DNA of 17,233 nt from Phialocephala subalpina (Eukaryota; Ascomycota; Leotiomycetes; Helotiales; Mollisiaceae): the NCBI GenBank assembly GCA_900073065.1, contig FJOG01000088.1, positions 77,949 to 95,181 of the forward strand, read 5' to 3'. The notes under the pieces were generated by a model, which had not been told where the DNA came from, ran no database searches, and worked only from the letters and a program-made list of their open reading frames with translations. Both the position numbers and the translations under genes were made by a program. The number at the start of each line of letters is the position of its first letter. Within the stretch, counting starts at the first letter, position 1. Below, piece after piece: positions 8,692 through 17,233 of the stretch.

Positions 8692-9428
8692 TTATTTCTG
8701 ATTCGTCGAGTTGTTCACATTTGTCAACCCATTTAAAGCCGCAAAAGGATCGTCCGTCGAGTTCAGATGTCTCACATACTCCATCCCATTTGCAATACTG
8801 GTCGCAGTCATATTCCCATAAACAGCCTCGATAAACGCAATCGTTATATCACTCCAGCGGAAACACTTGTTCAAGTGACTTTCATTCACATTAATAAAGA
8901 TTATACTCACTAGAGAGAGCCGGAAACACTTACAAACATTTCCATCCTGCACCCATCTCGCCTGTGCTACCCACCTCACTTTCGGCCCCCACGCTATAGT
9001 ACTCGCCCAGGCTTTCTTGTTAGCCGTTGCATACTTGCCATCCAGCACGCCAGCTCTAGCAGCAAGTCCAGCACCCGTACAAACAGTAATTAAATGCTTC
9101 AGCGTCGGGAACCTCTCTTTTATAAACGCAATTAAGGGGTCTAATTGAGGAGGTGGTGCTCGAGTTCCAAGACCTCCCGGGATAAGGAGGACGTCGAGCT
9201 CTGGCGCAGTGTCGAAGGTGTGTGTTGGTACAATCGACTCCCCAAATGAGGAGTTGAGGAGGTTCATTGCTGCGGATTGCGGTTTGGCGGTTACGGGGTC
9301 GAGGGTGGTGGATATTAGGGTGAGGTTTATCTGGTAGGAGTAAGCAACGGCGTTGAGCGCGTCGAGGGGTCCAAAGATGTCAATAGCTTCAAAGTCTGGG
9401 AAGAGGGCTACACCGTAGCGTGTGGGAG
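8692..9428 (-). CDS. DJ-1/PfpI-like (ThiJ) protein, probably damaged
   Basis: The family has a flavodoxin-like fold with a nucleophilic cysteine; members act as glyoxalases, isocyanide hydratases, chaperones or amidotransferase-like proteins. Visible marks, numbered from the upstream GTG-initiated frame at 9492: YGVALFPDFEAIDIFGPLDAL with the conserved Glu at about residue 35, LLIPGGLGTR, the nucleophile elbow VCTGAG with Cys at about 138, and ATANKKAW. The C-terminus IAFIEAVYGN...GMEYVRH..DDPFA is family-like. Two problems are seen. The frame upstream of 9428 has no ATG; the stretch 9429-9492 looks like an intron (GTGAGT donor, CTAAC branch, TAG acceptor), but the exon before it meets a stop without an ATG. 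Around 8860-8935 the expected W-T-S-S-G-V-S-A-G-D block is replaced by an unrelated insert, with S-A-G-V readable only in another frame. I judge it a decaying gene; an uncharted splice form is the alternative. Confidence 0.65.
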
Positions 9429-9590
9429 CTAGACATTGGTTAGAATGTTTTCTTTGGTTCGGCGGGGTTTGGAGATTGCGGACCACACTCACTCGATGTT
9501 TCTAAGTCTTCTTTATCAACCCTAACCTTACATCACGCGAAAGCCATCCGAAAGCCCTATAAATACAGACGGTTGCACCCGGACGCACCC

Positions 9591-9964
9591 ACTAGCGCGT
9601 GCGCTAGAGCCCTGTAAAATAGTAGATTTCAGAGAGTCTACGAAGGTCGCGGTCAAAAGTAGTATGGAGACATTAGGGCATCGTCCACTGTAACGCCCTG
9701 TAAGGCCACATCAGCTCCACTAAATACCCTGTAAATACAGGCATAGTGCCCTAAAGACTGCTATTGGGCTGTTCGAGATTACGGTCTCTAAACGAGCCTA
9801 TCAAGCGCTGAAGATCACCATCTGAGGCGCTGTGGTTACCCCGACAGCGTCTTCAGGCGGCTCAGCCTGTAAATATAGTGGAGAAGCCTAAAGTCTCCAT
9901 ACTTTTGACCGCGACCTTCGTACCAGGCCGCCTACTAAAATTTTCACTGGGTGCACGGGCTAGT
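9591..9964. mobile_element. Inverted-repeat element of about 375 bp, MITE-like and non-coding
   Basis: Two large inverted arms face each other. TACGAAGGTCGCGGTCAAAA starts the left arm (about 9639-9677) and its reverse complement starts the right arm (about 9886-9922). The match continues through TATGGAGAC and about TTAGG, with one 3-bp indel. Outer ends also match: ACTAGCGCGTGC at 9591 and the reverse complement of GCACGGGCTAGT at 9953-9964. The interior has nested hairpins at 9806-9858 (CGCTGAAGA with TCTTCAGGCG). CCCTGTAAATA-like words recur inside and just left of the element, near 9554, 9610, 9696, 9728 and 9864. There is no coding potential. I found no clear target-site duplication, so exact ends are uncertain. 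It lies in the divergent region between the DJ-1-like gene and the regulator. Confidence 0.7.
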
Positions 9965-10160
9965 CATGCCTGGGGCTGAATCCCCGACCCCACTGTGGCT
10001 ACAACGAGAAGCCATTAGTACCGACTATGGCTATATGTAGTGGCTCAACCCCCTCTGGCCAGGATCGCCCAATCCATTTTCTCGTTCGCTGCTCTTTCAT
10101 CTAGTCCAACGTCATCTCAACTTTGTATCTCCATATTCTACACCACACTTTCCAAGTGGA
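9965..10160 (+). promoter_or_regulatory. Promoter and leader of the Zn2Cys6 regulator
   Basis: About 195 bp separate the inverted-repeat element from the regulator ATG. The last 90 bp are pyrimidine-rich (TTTTCTCGTTCGCTGCTCTTTC and onward), as is usual just upstream of fungal start sites. The element therefore forms part of this regulator's upstream region. A GGGG/CCCC hairpin lies near 9972-9986. Confidence 0.5.
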
Positions 10161-11579
10161 ATGGAGGCGTCTGTCACTAGGAACCCAAAACTGAGAACTG
10201 CATGCGACAGATGCTACGAGCTCAAAGAACGATGCGAGCGAGCAACAACCTCCGCCCACTGTGCACGGTGCGAAAGGCTGGGCTTGGCTTGTTCAACAGT
10301 ACGGCCGGTGCGGCCCGTGGGTAGAAGGACACGTCATGAGAAGGACTCTGTCACCAGAATGACGTCAAGCAAACACAGAAAGCTGGAGAAATACCAACCT
10401 GGTATCGACGCATGTTTGGACGCCCTTCCCGACCTGCAACCCGAAGAAAAGGAGCTGTTGCTGTTTCTCCTAAGCCAGCCTGAAAGTTTAGATCACTACG
10501 TTGTGTGCTCGAGCTTTCAAGCCGAGCAGCAACATTCGCTCGCTGCCCAGCTGCCAGCTGCCCCGCCGTTACTCAAGGATGCTTATCTTGCATGTGCTGT
10601 TACGCTAAAGCAGCTTCAATCCGGCTCTGTAACGGACATGGACACGAGTACCTGTATCGGCTACATATCAAAGGCCATGAGCGTGCTACGGCCGCTGCCT
10701 GTTTTGCGTTCACAGGATACAGTCTTATGCCATACTCTGGGAAGTGTACTGGCTTTCTCGATATACTCAGCCATCGGTGTAGGAGTTCCAGATATTTGCC
10801 GTTACTGTCTCGGCACAACAAACCCATTCGTGGGAATAACAATGTCCGATGCTCACAAAGATCCGTGGCAGAGCTTTCTGGTCCTATTGGAGACCATGGA
10901 CTGCCTTGTCTATCGGCGAAAGCCGGCCCGAAGGATTCAGATACCAGCCTTTGTTGTTGGCCGCCGCCTTGGTCTCTGTTTACCTCTCTTGCCCTACTAC
11001 CATGATCTCTGTGTAATCAGCAATTCACTTCTCAATACAACTGACGTGAGCATTCTGGCTCGCCTTCAAAAGCAGCTAGATGGCATCCATGCTGTTGTGG
11101 AGTCATGGCAGCCATCTCACTCGGATCAACTTGTCGAGCAGTTTGATTCGGCAGAAATCGTCAACCTTCTTGCGCAAGCCAAGGTGTATCGCTTAGGAGC
11201 GCTCCTGGCGGGCCACCGGTTACGATTTCCATTTGGTCGCCAGGGTGTTCAAGCCGAAATATGGTCCAAAGAAGCTATGATGGAATTTGAAATGGGAAAA
11301 CGAGTCACGAAGCGATCGCTCCGATTTGTGACGTTACCATTCATCGTCGCAGCTGTCGAGGTTCGAGATAAGAGCCTACGCTTCAAGACGCTCCAGCGTG
11401 TGGACGATTACGTCGATCATTACGCTCTGTTCTTGCGAAAGGCAACCAAGACATTCTTGTCAAGAGTTTGGCATGAGCGAGATCTGAATCTTACTAGTCG
11501 TTGGTTTGATTCAATACATAAACCATGTCCTGTAATAGATTCCATTGATGCAACTTGCTTTAGTAGCTCATGTATTTAG
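10161..11579 (+). CDS. Zn2Cys6 binuclear cluster transcription factor
   Basis: Predicted nuclear DNA-binding regulator of 472 residues in a single exon. The N-terminal domain has Cys at residues 15, 18, 25, 34, 37 and 44, spaced C-x2-C-x6-C-x8-C-x2-C-x6-C, which is the fungal Zn2Cys6 signature. It is followed by a basic, proline-containing linker (VRPVRPVGRRTRH, about residues 47-59). The rest is mainly helical with no canonical MHR motif that I can place; it includes CLDALPDLQPEEKELLLFLL and several leucine-rich stretches. Such genes often regulate an adjacent pathway, so a role over the neighbouring transporter, methyltransferase and amidase genes is inferred, not shown. The ATG is preceded by a pyrimidine-rich leader. 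The coding frame has no disruption. It converges on the amidase remnant, leaving about 43 bp between the two stops. Confidence 0.9.
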   Translation: MEASVTRNPKLRTACDRCYELKERCERATTSAHCARCERLGLACSTVRPVRPVGRRTRHEKDSVTRMTSSKHRKLEKYQPGIDACLDALPDLQPEEKELLLFLLSQPESLDHYVVCSSFQAEQQHSLAAQLPAAPPLLKDAYLACAVTLKQLQSGSVTDMDTSTCIGYISKAMSVLRPLPVLRSQDTVLCHTLGSVLAFSIYSAIGVGVPDICRYCLGTTNPFVGITMSDAHKDPWQSFLVLLETMDCLVYRRKPARRIQIPAFVVGRRLGLCLPLLPYYHDLCVISNSLLNTTDVSILARLQKQLDGIHAVVESWQPSHSDQLVEQFDSAEIVNLLAQAKVYRLGALLAGHRLRFPFGRQGVQAEIWSKEAMMEFEMGKRVTKRSLRFVTLPFIVAAVEVRDKSLRFKTLQRVDDYVDHYALFLRKATKTFLSRVWHERDLNLTSRWFDSIHKPCPVIDSIDATCFSSSCI

Positions 11580-11622
11580 AGCAATTGCTTATGAGAAACA
11601 ATTTTGAGAATATATCGCTACT

Positions 11623-13405
11623 CTAGATTTTATTTGTAATCGAGTCCAGTACAGCTGCCGCCTTTATCAAGGCCTCATCCTTGTGCCTATATCCAACAAC
11701 CTGAATACAAACCGGTGCGCCATTGTACTATTCCGGACCGGTATCTATGGAAGCATGTGTCAGCTTGAGTCTTAAAATTTGGGAAGTGGTGCCTACAAAG
11801 ACTGTAGAACTTCTCGTCATCCGGACCGAATTTGGCGTTGCTCAAATCCTCGGCGGAGTCTATGTCTCGCGCCTGGTCCACGGGAATCACAATAGCCGGA
11901 TAATCGAGATAGTTCCACAGGCCAGTATATGTCGCTTTCGTCCAGCAATCCAGAGGAAGTGCCGTATGCGGTGCTGGAGGCATTAGAATCACATCTAAAT
12001 CGTTGTCGCGAAATAGTTTGAGGTACGTTTTGGCGGCCTCGGCTCGGCGGACGTTCAAATCAAAAAAGCCCTGCAGCGTCGTTTCTGGTACCGATAGAAG
12101 GCCAATGGCTTTGAGGGACGGGACGACTAGCTCACTTGTTCGCGCGAATTGTTCGTAATGGTGCTTTTCTGTCAGTCTAAAGGTAGTAGGCCAGGGATCT
12201 GGTGGGCTCACATGGCTTCCTGATGGTGCCCAATAGCTGACGAGGTCTTGGCAGTGCAATTTGACGTCAGGCAGGTTGACAGGATTGATTTGAATGTCGT
12301 TATTGCCACGGAGAAGATCGATCGCCTGCTTCAAGCCACGTCTAATTGGCGGTGATGGAGTATAGACGCCGTCATTTAGAGCAACACCGATCCGGAGCTT
12401 GTGCCTGGGTTTAAGATCAATCCATAGAACCGAGATCGAAGCGCTGTCGTACATCCAAGTGTCTGCTTGGAGTATCGACTTTAGAAAGAGAGAGCAATCC
12501 CTGAGTGAGGTCGCCATGGGCCCAGCTGTCGAACGGACACCATCTGTCCCTGGCGGGGTGAGGTCTCGCACACCACCATGAGGAACCAGACCTACGCTAG
12601 GCCTGAATCCATAGATCCCATTGCAGACTGACGGGACACGAATGCTGCCACCAGTATCCGTCCCAACTCCGAGAATGCTGCCTCGAAGGGCCAGGAAGGC
12701 ACCTTCGCCTCCTGTACTTCCACCCGCAGTGAGAAGTTTGTTGCGAGGGTTCAAAGTTCTTCCAAAAACATTGTTGTCACTATCGCCAGTCATGATTGAC
12801 TGGGGTAGATTGGTTTTGCAGTAAAGAACCGCACCCAAGTCAATCAGCATAGCAGCAAGCGCGCTATTGTCCTCTGCTAACTTATCCACATAGCAACCCA
12901 ATCCAGTGGGTGTATCGTATCCACAAACTTGGAAGCTATCCTCGAGTGAGATTGGTAGCCCAAACAGCGGCGAGAGGGCTTTTCCACGAGACTTTGGGTC
13001 GTATTCCAGGTCAAGTTTCTTCGCGCGTTCAATAGCATCGTCGAAGAATATCTCCGTCAGACAATTCGTCTGTCACAGGTTTAAGATTAGCAAGCTTTCT
13101 TCAGCAGGTGCTTAACGAACTAACCAACTACTGGGCAATGGCAGCCCTTTGCAAAAGGCTACAGTCACTTGCTCAACCGACCAGACTCCAGCCTTTAGCT
13201 TTTCAAGAAGTGCGGTTGCGTCGTAGTTAGAAGTGATTCTGGATTCTGTCTCGTTTAACAGCCCGCAAGTAAGCGATATATCCATGACGTTAATAGCATT
13301 ATGAAATCTTTCAGTAGGAATTCGCCAGTTTTTTGGAATCTTGCCCCACTGCTGAGCTCTTTTCTCCGCTGCAATGGCCTGGTAGTTCTTTATCTCTGAT
13401 AGCAT
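11623..13405 (-). pseudogene. Amidase-signature hydrolase, inactivated
   Basis: Amidase-signature enzymes cleave amides with a Ser-cisSer-Lys triad. Three exons can be traced: 13405-13125, 13069-11797 and 11744-11623. The original product would be about 559 residues, a usual size for fungal amidases. Visible marks: GGSTGGEG and GTDTGGSIRVPS (the serine region), GIYGFRPSVG, and a C-terminus NGAPVCIQVVGYRHKDEAL. Four lesions are seen. One base appears lost in an A-run near 13146-13153, which shifts the frame after VAFCK; a TAG at 13128-13130 stands where CAG is expected; GLPISLEDSF has Glu where the family has the catalytic Lys (GLPISLKDSF); and a TAG at 11728-11730 interrupts the last exon. 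Each alone would harm function. The long open stretch 12901-11797 is undamaged, so decay may be recent. A single sequencing error could explain one lesion but not all four. Confidence 0.8.
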
Positions 13406-14804
13406 CTTGATCTTGCACGACTTGGATCAACAGAAAATAAAGAATTAGTGAAGTTTCCGCTGCTTATGGATGACATTCGAACCTGGATTCCCCCAAAATT
13501 TGGATATTTAAGCTATTTATCGTCGCAGCAAATAATCAAGGCCGTCGAGGGAACCCATACAGGACCATACAAATTGTTGAGAGCCTCAGGCTCCGGTTCC
13601 GGTTCCGGTTCCGGCTTCAGTCCAGAACAATGCGGCACCTAAGATCAAGTGGATTGATTTCTGGTCGACTATTCGGTATTCGGTACTTAACACGGCAATA
13701 GGCCTCAGAGTCCCATTATACTTGGCGGTCATCATGAATTGTCTTCAATAGTCCAGGCCGCCTTGATTGGAAAGTTCGCGGATACGCACCAGTCTTTGAA
13801 TCCTTGTCCCTGGGCGGGGCTGGTGGGGTAAGTTCCCCCTCCAGTGAACCTTCCGGTCAACTTTCCGGTCTATCATGACCAATAAGCGTACGACTTGTGC
13901 GGGATGCTACCATAGCTTTGTTTCTATCTTACTAGTATGCTTTTGTTTCCTCACCCCTACCAAGCCTGACTTTCCCTGAGGTTTTAGATCACTTCTACCT
14001 ACTACGTAGACCGGCCAACTTCCAACGGTTCTATAATGAGCGCATAATCCTCACTAAGGTAGACTCGGAAAGGTCTTTGTCGGGCCATAAGTACGGTTCA
14101 TCGGATCGGTAAGACTGACCCTCAAACCCTCGGTTGATTGGTGAGGATCTGTCTGGTCTAGATCGCGGGAATAGTCTGGGTATTTGTGATTTCAGGAAGA
14201 TTTGTACGTAAACGATGTAGTGGTGTTCAAACAACTTTTTTTTGGTTCGGGAGATTTAAGTTGGGTGTCACTTCCCTTATTACTCGATAACTCAAATCCA
14301 GGTTCAATACTAGAATACATACAAAGGGATCTGTTCAAAATTGCTGTGCTCATCTCATCGGCTTAACCGCATGTTATAGAAGTCTATACTACCTTATGAA
14401 CTTGATCATTTGGGTCTTAAAAGAAACAATATCATTTGATGGCAGTCTCACTATCAAATTCGTTTTTAGAACCCTCTCGGAATAAAGACACATTGCTGAA
14501 TTTGCGCTCTAAGGATCTCCCACGATCCTTGTCTTAGAAGCACAAACTAAAAGAAGCTAGAGCATCAAGTTCTGTCACTTTCAAAGTTGATATAATGCAT
14601 TAGAAGCTAATTGTGAAAAAGACAAAGATGATTTCGTAAAGGATCGTGTCATGAGAGGCCCTTTGTGTTTCCCATATCTTCTAACAACCTAGATAGACAA
14701 ATGAAAAGTCTTCAGACGTCCCCCCATACTCATCTCAGAATCACACGTTGACAGAGCAAAAAAGTCGCCAAACAAGAAATTCAAACAATCAACCAGCACC
14801 TTTC
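13406..14804. other. Gene-poor spacer between the amidase and the repetitive-protein gene
   Basis: The left part should hold the former amidase promoter. No gene is recognised in the rest. Plus-strand text at about 14000-14200 reads as a broken frame with stops (for example RLIGEDLSGLDRGNSLGICD) and may be an old coding remnant, but no family is identified. A TCCGGT microsatellite lies at 13592-13614. The stretch 14230-14740 is slightly AT-rich with nothing that I can name. Confidence 0.45.
13592..13614. repeat. TCCGGT hexanucleotide microsatellite
   Basis: Nearly four tandem copies of TCCGGT are seen in the gene-poor spacer, about 190 bp upstream of the amidase start. It encodes Gly-Ser runs in one frame, but there is no sign of a gene. 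Confidence 0.8.
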
Positions 14805-16450
14805 TTAACAATAAAAACAATCAACCGTCAGTTCCGGAAGCTTCGTGTATTGGCGAAAGTATTCAAGGTATTCCGGCCACATCGTCTCTTCAAGCATAGA
14901 CAAACCCACATCCCCATTCTTGCCAGCACCGGATTTGATCTCCAGCCTTCGCAGGCCTTGCCTTCCCGTCGACGAGCTCTTAGAATCGAGGTATGAATGA
15001 ACAGCGTCGAAAATCGCTACGCGAGTATTGTCTGCAAGGGTGATCATCGCTTGCAGAGGTTTTGTGTTGATCTCGTCTGGGAATTGGATCGTGAATACGA
15101 CTGTTTGGCCGCTTTGCGGGGCCGGTGATTGAACACCATGAGGAGTGGTCTCCGTGGAAGTTGCTTGGGGAAGTGATGTTGCTACGGCGGAATGCTCTAC
15201 AGATTTTAGTGTAGGTGGCACCTCGAGTACTTCAGCACTTGGCTCCTTGGCAGCTGAAGATTCTTCTCCTAGCGGCATTTCGGGTACCTCCTTTTTCTCA
15301 TTCTTGCTTCTCTTTGATAGCAAGAATTGTGCCCACTCATCGGGCTCAGGCTCTGGAACCGAATTCATTTTCTCCTCTTTCTTTGTGGGAATTACCCAGA
15401 TATCAACATCGACCACGGGTCCGGGTTCGGGTTCGGGTACAAGCTCGCTGGGGACCTCTAACTCTTTGCCTTTCTTTTTCCTGCTCTTCTTGGTCGTAGC
15501 TCCCCAGGTTCCCCATGTATCTTCGACGACTGGTTCAGGTTCAAAAGGTGGAGCTGGAGCTTCATCTACCGGGTCAACGCTCCCAAAAGAAAAGCCTCCC
15601 TTCTTTTTCTTGCTACGTTTGTTCGTAGCTCCCCAGGTTCCCCATGTATCTTCGATGACTGGTTCGGGTTCAGGCACTAATTCAGGCTCAGGAGTTGGTT
15701 CCTCGATCACATCTAGAAACTCCTGTCGGCTTTTCTTTCCCTTCCTCTTGTCTTTCTTGGGAAAGAAATACCCCCATCCCAAGTCCTCTTCTGCGACAGG
15801 TTCGGGCTCCGGTGCTGGGGATTCTTCGGTGGCACATTCAACAGCACAATCTTCCACTAGTGCGGATTCTTCGGCGGCACATTCAACAGCACAAACTTCC
15901 TCTTCAATAGGGCGAGCTTCCGCTGCAACAGGAGTTTCTGGGGCAGGATATTCTTCGACTGGATAGTCCGCCTCAATTAGCTCCTTAGGAACAGTACCAT
16001 CTGGCAAAGTGGATCCTGGAGTGGCAATGAAGACAAAGTCCGATTGCAGACTACTCCCGGCATTGGAATCTTCCCGTTGTCCACGGCCCAGAGTCAAGAT
16101 TTGCGCCATGTCCCCCTCGAACGGAACCGTATTTCCATTAACCGAGAAAAACTTTGCTAGTTCCCTTTCGGATTCTTCGAGCAAAGTCAAAGTAGCATGA
16201 TTAAATGATGAAGCCGGCTCGCCGTGAAGGTACTTGGTCCATGTTGCTTTGTTGAAGGGATGGAGGTTCACGGCCACTGCTTGATGTAGTCTACCATGAA
16301 GGGTATTAACGTGTAAAATGACGACTTCGACGTCGGGTCCGTAGAGAAATTTGAGGTTCGCTGTTGGGAATTAGTGGTGGAAAGATATGGAATGACGCCA
16401 GGCTGGAGCGACCTACCGAGCACTTGTGCACGCGTATCGTGCCACATCAT
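14805..16450 (-). CDS. Hypothetical protein with repeated Pro-Glu/Trp/Lys modules, 2 exons
   Basis: Exons 16450-16417 and 16360-14805, split by a 56-nt intron with a CACTAAT branch-like motif, give 529 residues starting at ATG 16448-16450. The N-terminal third (starting MMWHDTRAQVLANLKFLYGP) has no repeats; a distant BTB-like origin is conceivable but weak. After an acidic stretch with repeated AVECA units, five modules follow, each with a PEPEP linker, acidic residues, one or more Trp and a Lys/Arg cluster. The two best are EPVIEDTWGTWGATNKRSKK and a near copy. This middle region is surely disordered. The C-terminal 100 residues (TVVFTIQFPDEINTKPL to the end) look folded and end in DCFYC. 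The function is unknown; the charge pattern suggests binding of nucleic acid, membrane or an acidic partner. Repeat-rich codons also create a long mirror frame on the other strand, which is not a gene. Confidence 0.7.
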
Positions 16451-16960
16451 TTCGTGAGATTTGAAAGCTTATTCTAGTTGTAAAAATTTTTATGTGGTGG
16501 TCTTAGGCTTGAATTGTTTGGCAAGAAAATACCGAACGAAAATGAATAAGTTTGCAAGAGTTGAAGGTTAGCGGGGGTGAAGAGCGAGGCGGGGCAAAAG
16601 GACGAAACGGTTGGAATTATCTAAAGATAACGCTGTGTCATGGGCCTGCAGGATCCTGAGATGTTTGTTGGACCAAGTCTCCAGGCGATGTCGGTGACCA
16701 AATGCAGACGTGAGGCTGGCTGATTATGGTCACAGAATTGCCATCGTCCAATGGATTCTAGTGGAGCCTTGGGGCGAAGGAATTAGCCTAGGAATGCAGC
16801 CGGAATTGATTTGCTGTGGAAAAAGCACATGATGGAGATTTGTTTGAGGGTGTGTGGCTCACTATTACCTCCATCCGATACTTTTGGATGATCTCATGAG
16901 GGGAGGTATCCTTGTCACGCCAAGCAAATCTGATATAATTACTAGCGAAATTAGCTTCCA
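16451..16960. promoter_or_regulatory. Upstream region of the repetitive-protein gene
   Basis: About 500 bp of ordinary composition upstream of the minus-strand start at 16450. No gene or RNA is recognised. The leader near 16460-16500 is AT-rich. No operator-like site was identified. Confidence 0.4.
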
Positions 16961-16969
16961 CCCTGAATA

Positions 16970-17233
16970 TTTCTATTTTTTTTACCCGGGTATATTTTCT
17001 TAATTCTTTATACGAAAGCGCGGTTTTAAAGTAATAAGTTATATATATGATTTATATAATTTATCAAAATCCTAAAAATAATATATTTAAATATTATATT
17101 AATTATATAATAATTATTTATAATTATCCATGAAATACGAAAGTATAATTTTGAAATAATAAATTTAATCTAAGTATTTTTATTATAAAATTCTTAATTT
17201 TAAATAAAGAAAAATTAAATTATAATTTATTAC
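16970..17233. repeat. Right-hand AT-rich block with an internal duplicated motif
   Basis: Composition changes sharply to A/T at about 16970. Two copies of a motif of about 33 bp lie at 17011-17043 and 17136-17168, both starting TACGAAAG and continuing into a TAATAA stretch. The first copy has CGCGG where the second has TATAA, and nearly all differences are transitions, as expected after RIP. No element is identified. Confidence 0.7.

Noticed and set aside
13470..13500. tRNA-like GGTTCGAAT on the minus strand
   Set aside because: No acceptor or T-stem pairing; isolated match only.
14000..14230. Possible retrotransposon remnant
   Set aside because: A broken plus-strand frame is readable, but no reverse transcriptase, integrase or LTR pair could be identified.
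15145..15966. Long plus-strand frame (273 codons, Ser/Gly-rich)
   Set aside because: It is the mirror of the Pro-Glu repeat codons of the minus-strand gene, has no domain and consists of low-complexity GSGSG and SSS runs.
398..17139. Terminal inverted repeat framing the whole window (CGTATTTCAT left, ATGAAATACG right)
   Set aside because: Only 10 bp match in two AT-rich blocks. This is too short to infer a giant element; it may only reflect the same repeat family on both sides.

Overview
The window looks like an accessory locus of a filamentous ascomycete (Pezizomycotina). The genes have short GT-AG introns (about 50-100 bp, often with CTAAC or CTAAT branch-point-like motifs). The protein families (Zn2Cys6 regulator, sugar-porter MFS, CFEM/Pth11-like receptor, amidase, LaeA/UbiE-like methyltransferase) are typical of this group. 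Both ends (about 1-400 and 16970-17233) are extremely AT-rich, and many lesions are C-to-T or G-to-A changes, as expected of repeat-induced point mutation (RIP). I cannot name the species.

Layout from left to right. An AT-rich repeat block is followed by an apparently intact nine-exon MFS sugar transporter on the minus strand (710-2940). About 1.7 kb of mostly gene-free DNA follows and holds a perfect 22-bp palindrome in the transporter promoter. Next is the 5' half of a CFEM-domain Pth11-like receptor gene on the minus strand (4690-5482) that loses homology in a palindrome-rich patch. A homopurine tract leads to a plus-strand reading frame of 268 codons (5992-6795) interrupted by exactly four stops, each one C-to-T step from a glutamine codon. 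A three-exon SAM methyltransferase (7096-8322, minus) and a damaged DJ-1/PfpI-like gene (8692-9428, minus) follow. Then comes a roughly 375-bp inverted-repeat element resembling a MITE (9591-9964), a single-exon Zn2Cys6 regulator (10161-11579, plus) and, tail-to-tail with it, a decayed amidase (11623-13405, minus). After another 1.4 kb without a recognisable gene there is a two-exon gene for a repetitive, probably disordered protein with Pro-Glu, Trp and Lys modules (14805-16450, minus). The window ends in AT-rich DNA containing a short duplicated motif with RIP-type differences.

Together, the transporter, methyltransferase, DJ-1-like protein, amidase and pathway-type regulator resemble a small catabolic or secondary-metabolite cluster in decay. 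The transporter, methyltransferase and regulator appear intact. The amidase has lost its catalytic lysine and its reading frame, the receptor is truncated, and the DJ-1-like gene lacks a start codon and a conserved block. A joint pathway is inferred from gene neighbourhood only. No novel complete system is proved here. The most unusual items are the four-stop reading frame, the structured inverted-repeat element and the modular W/K-rich protein.
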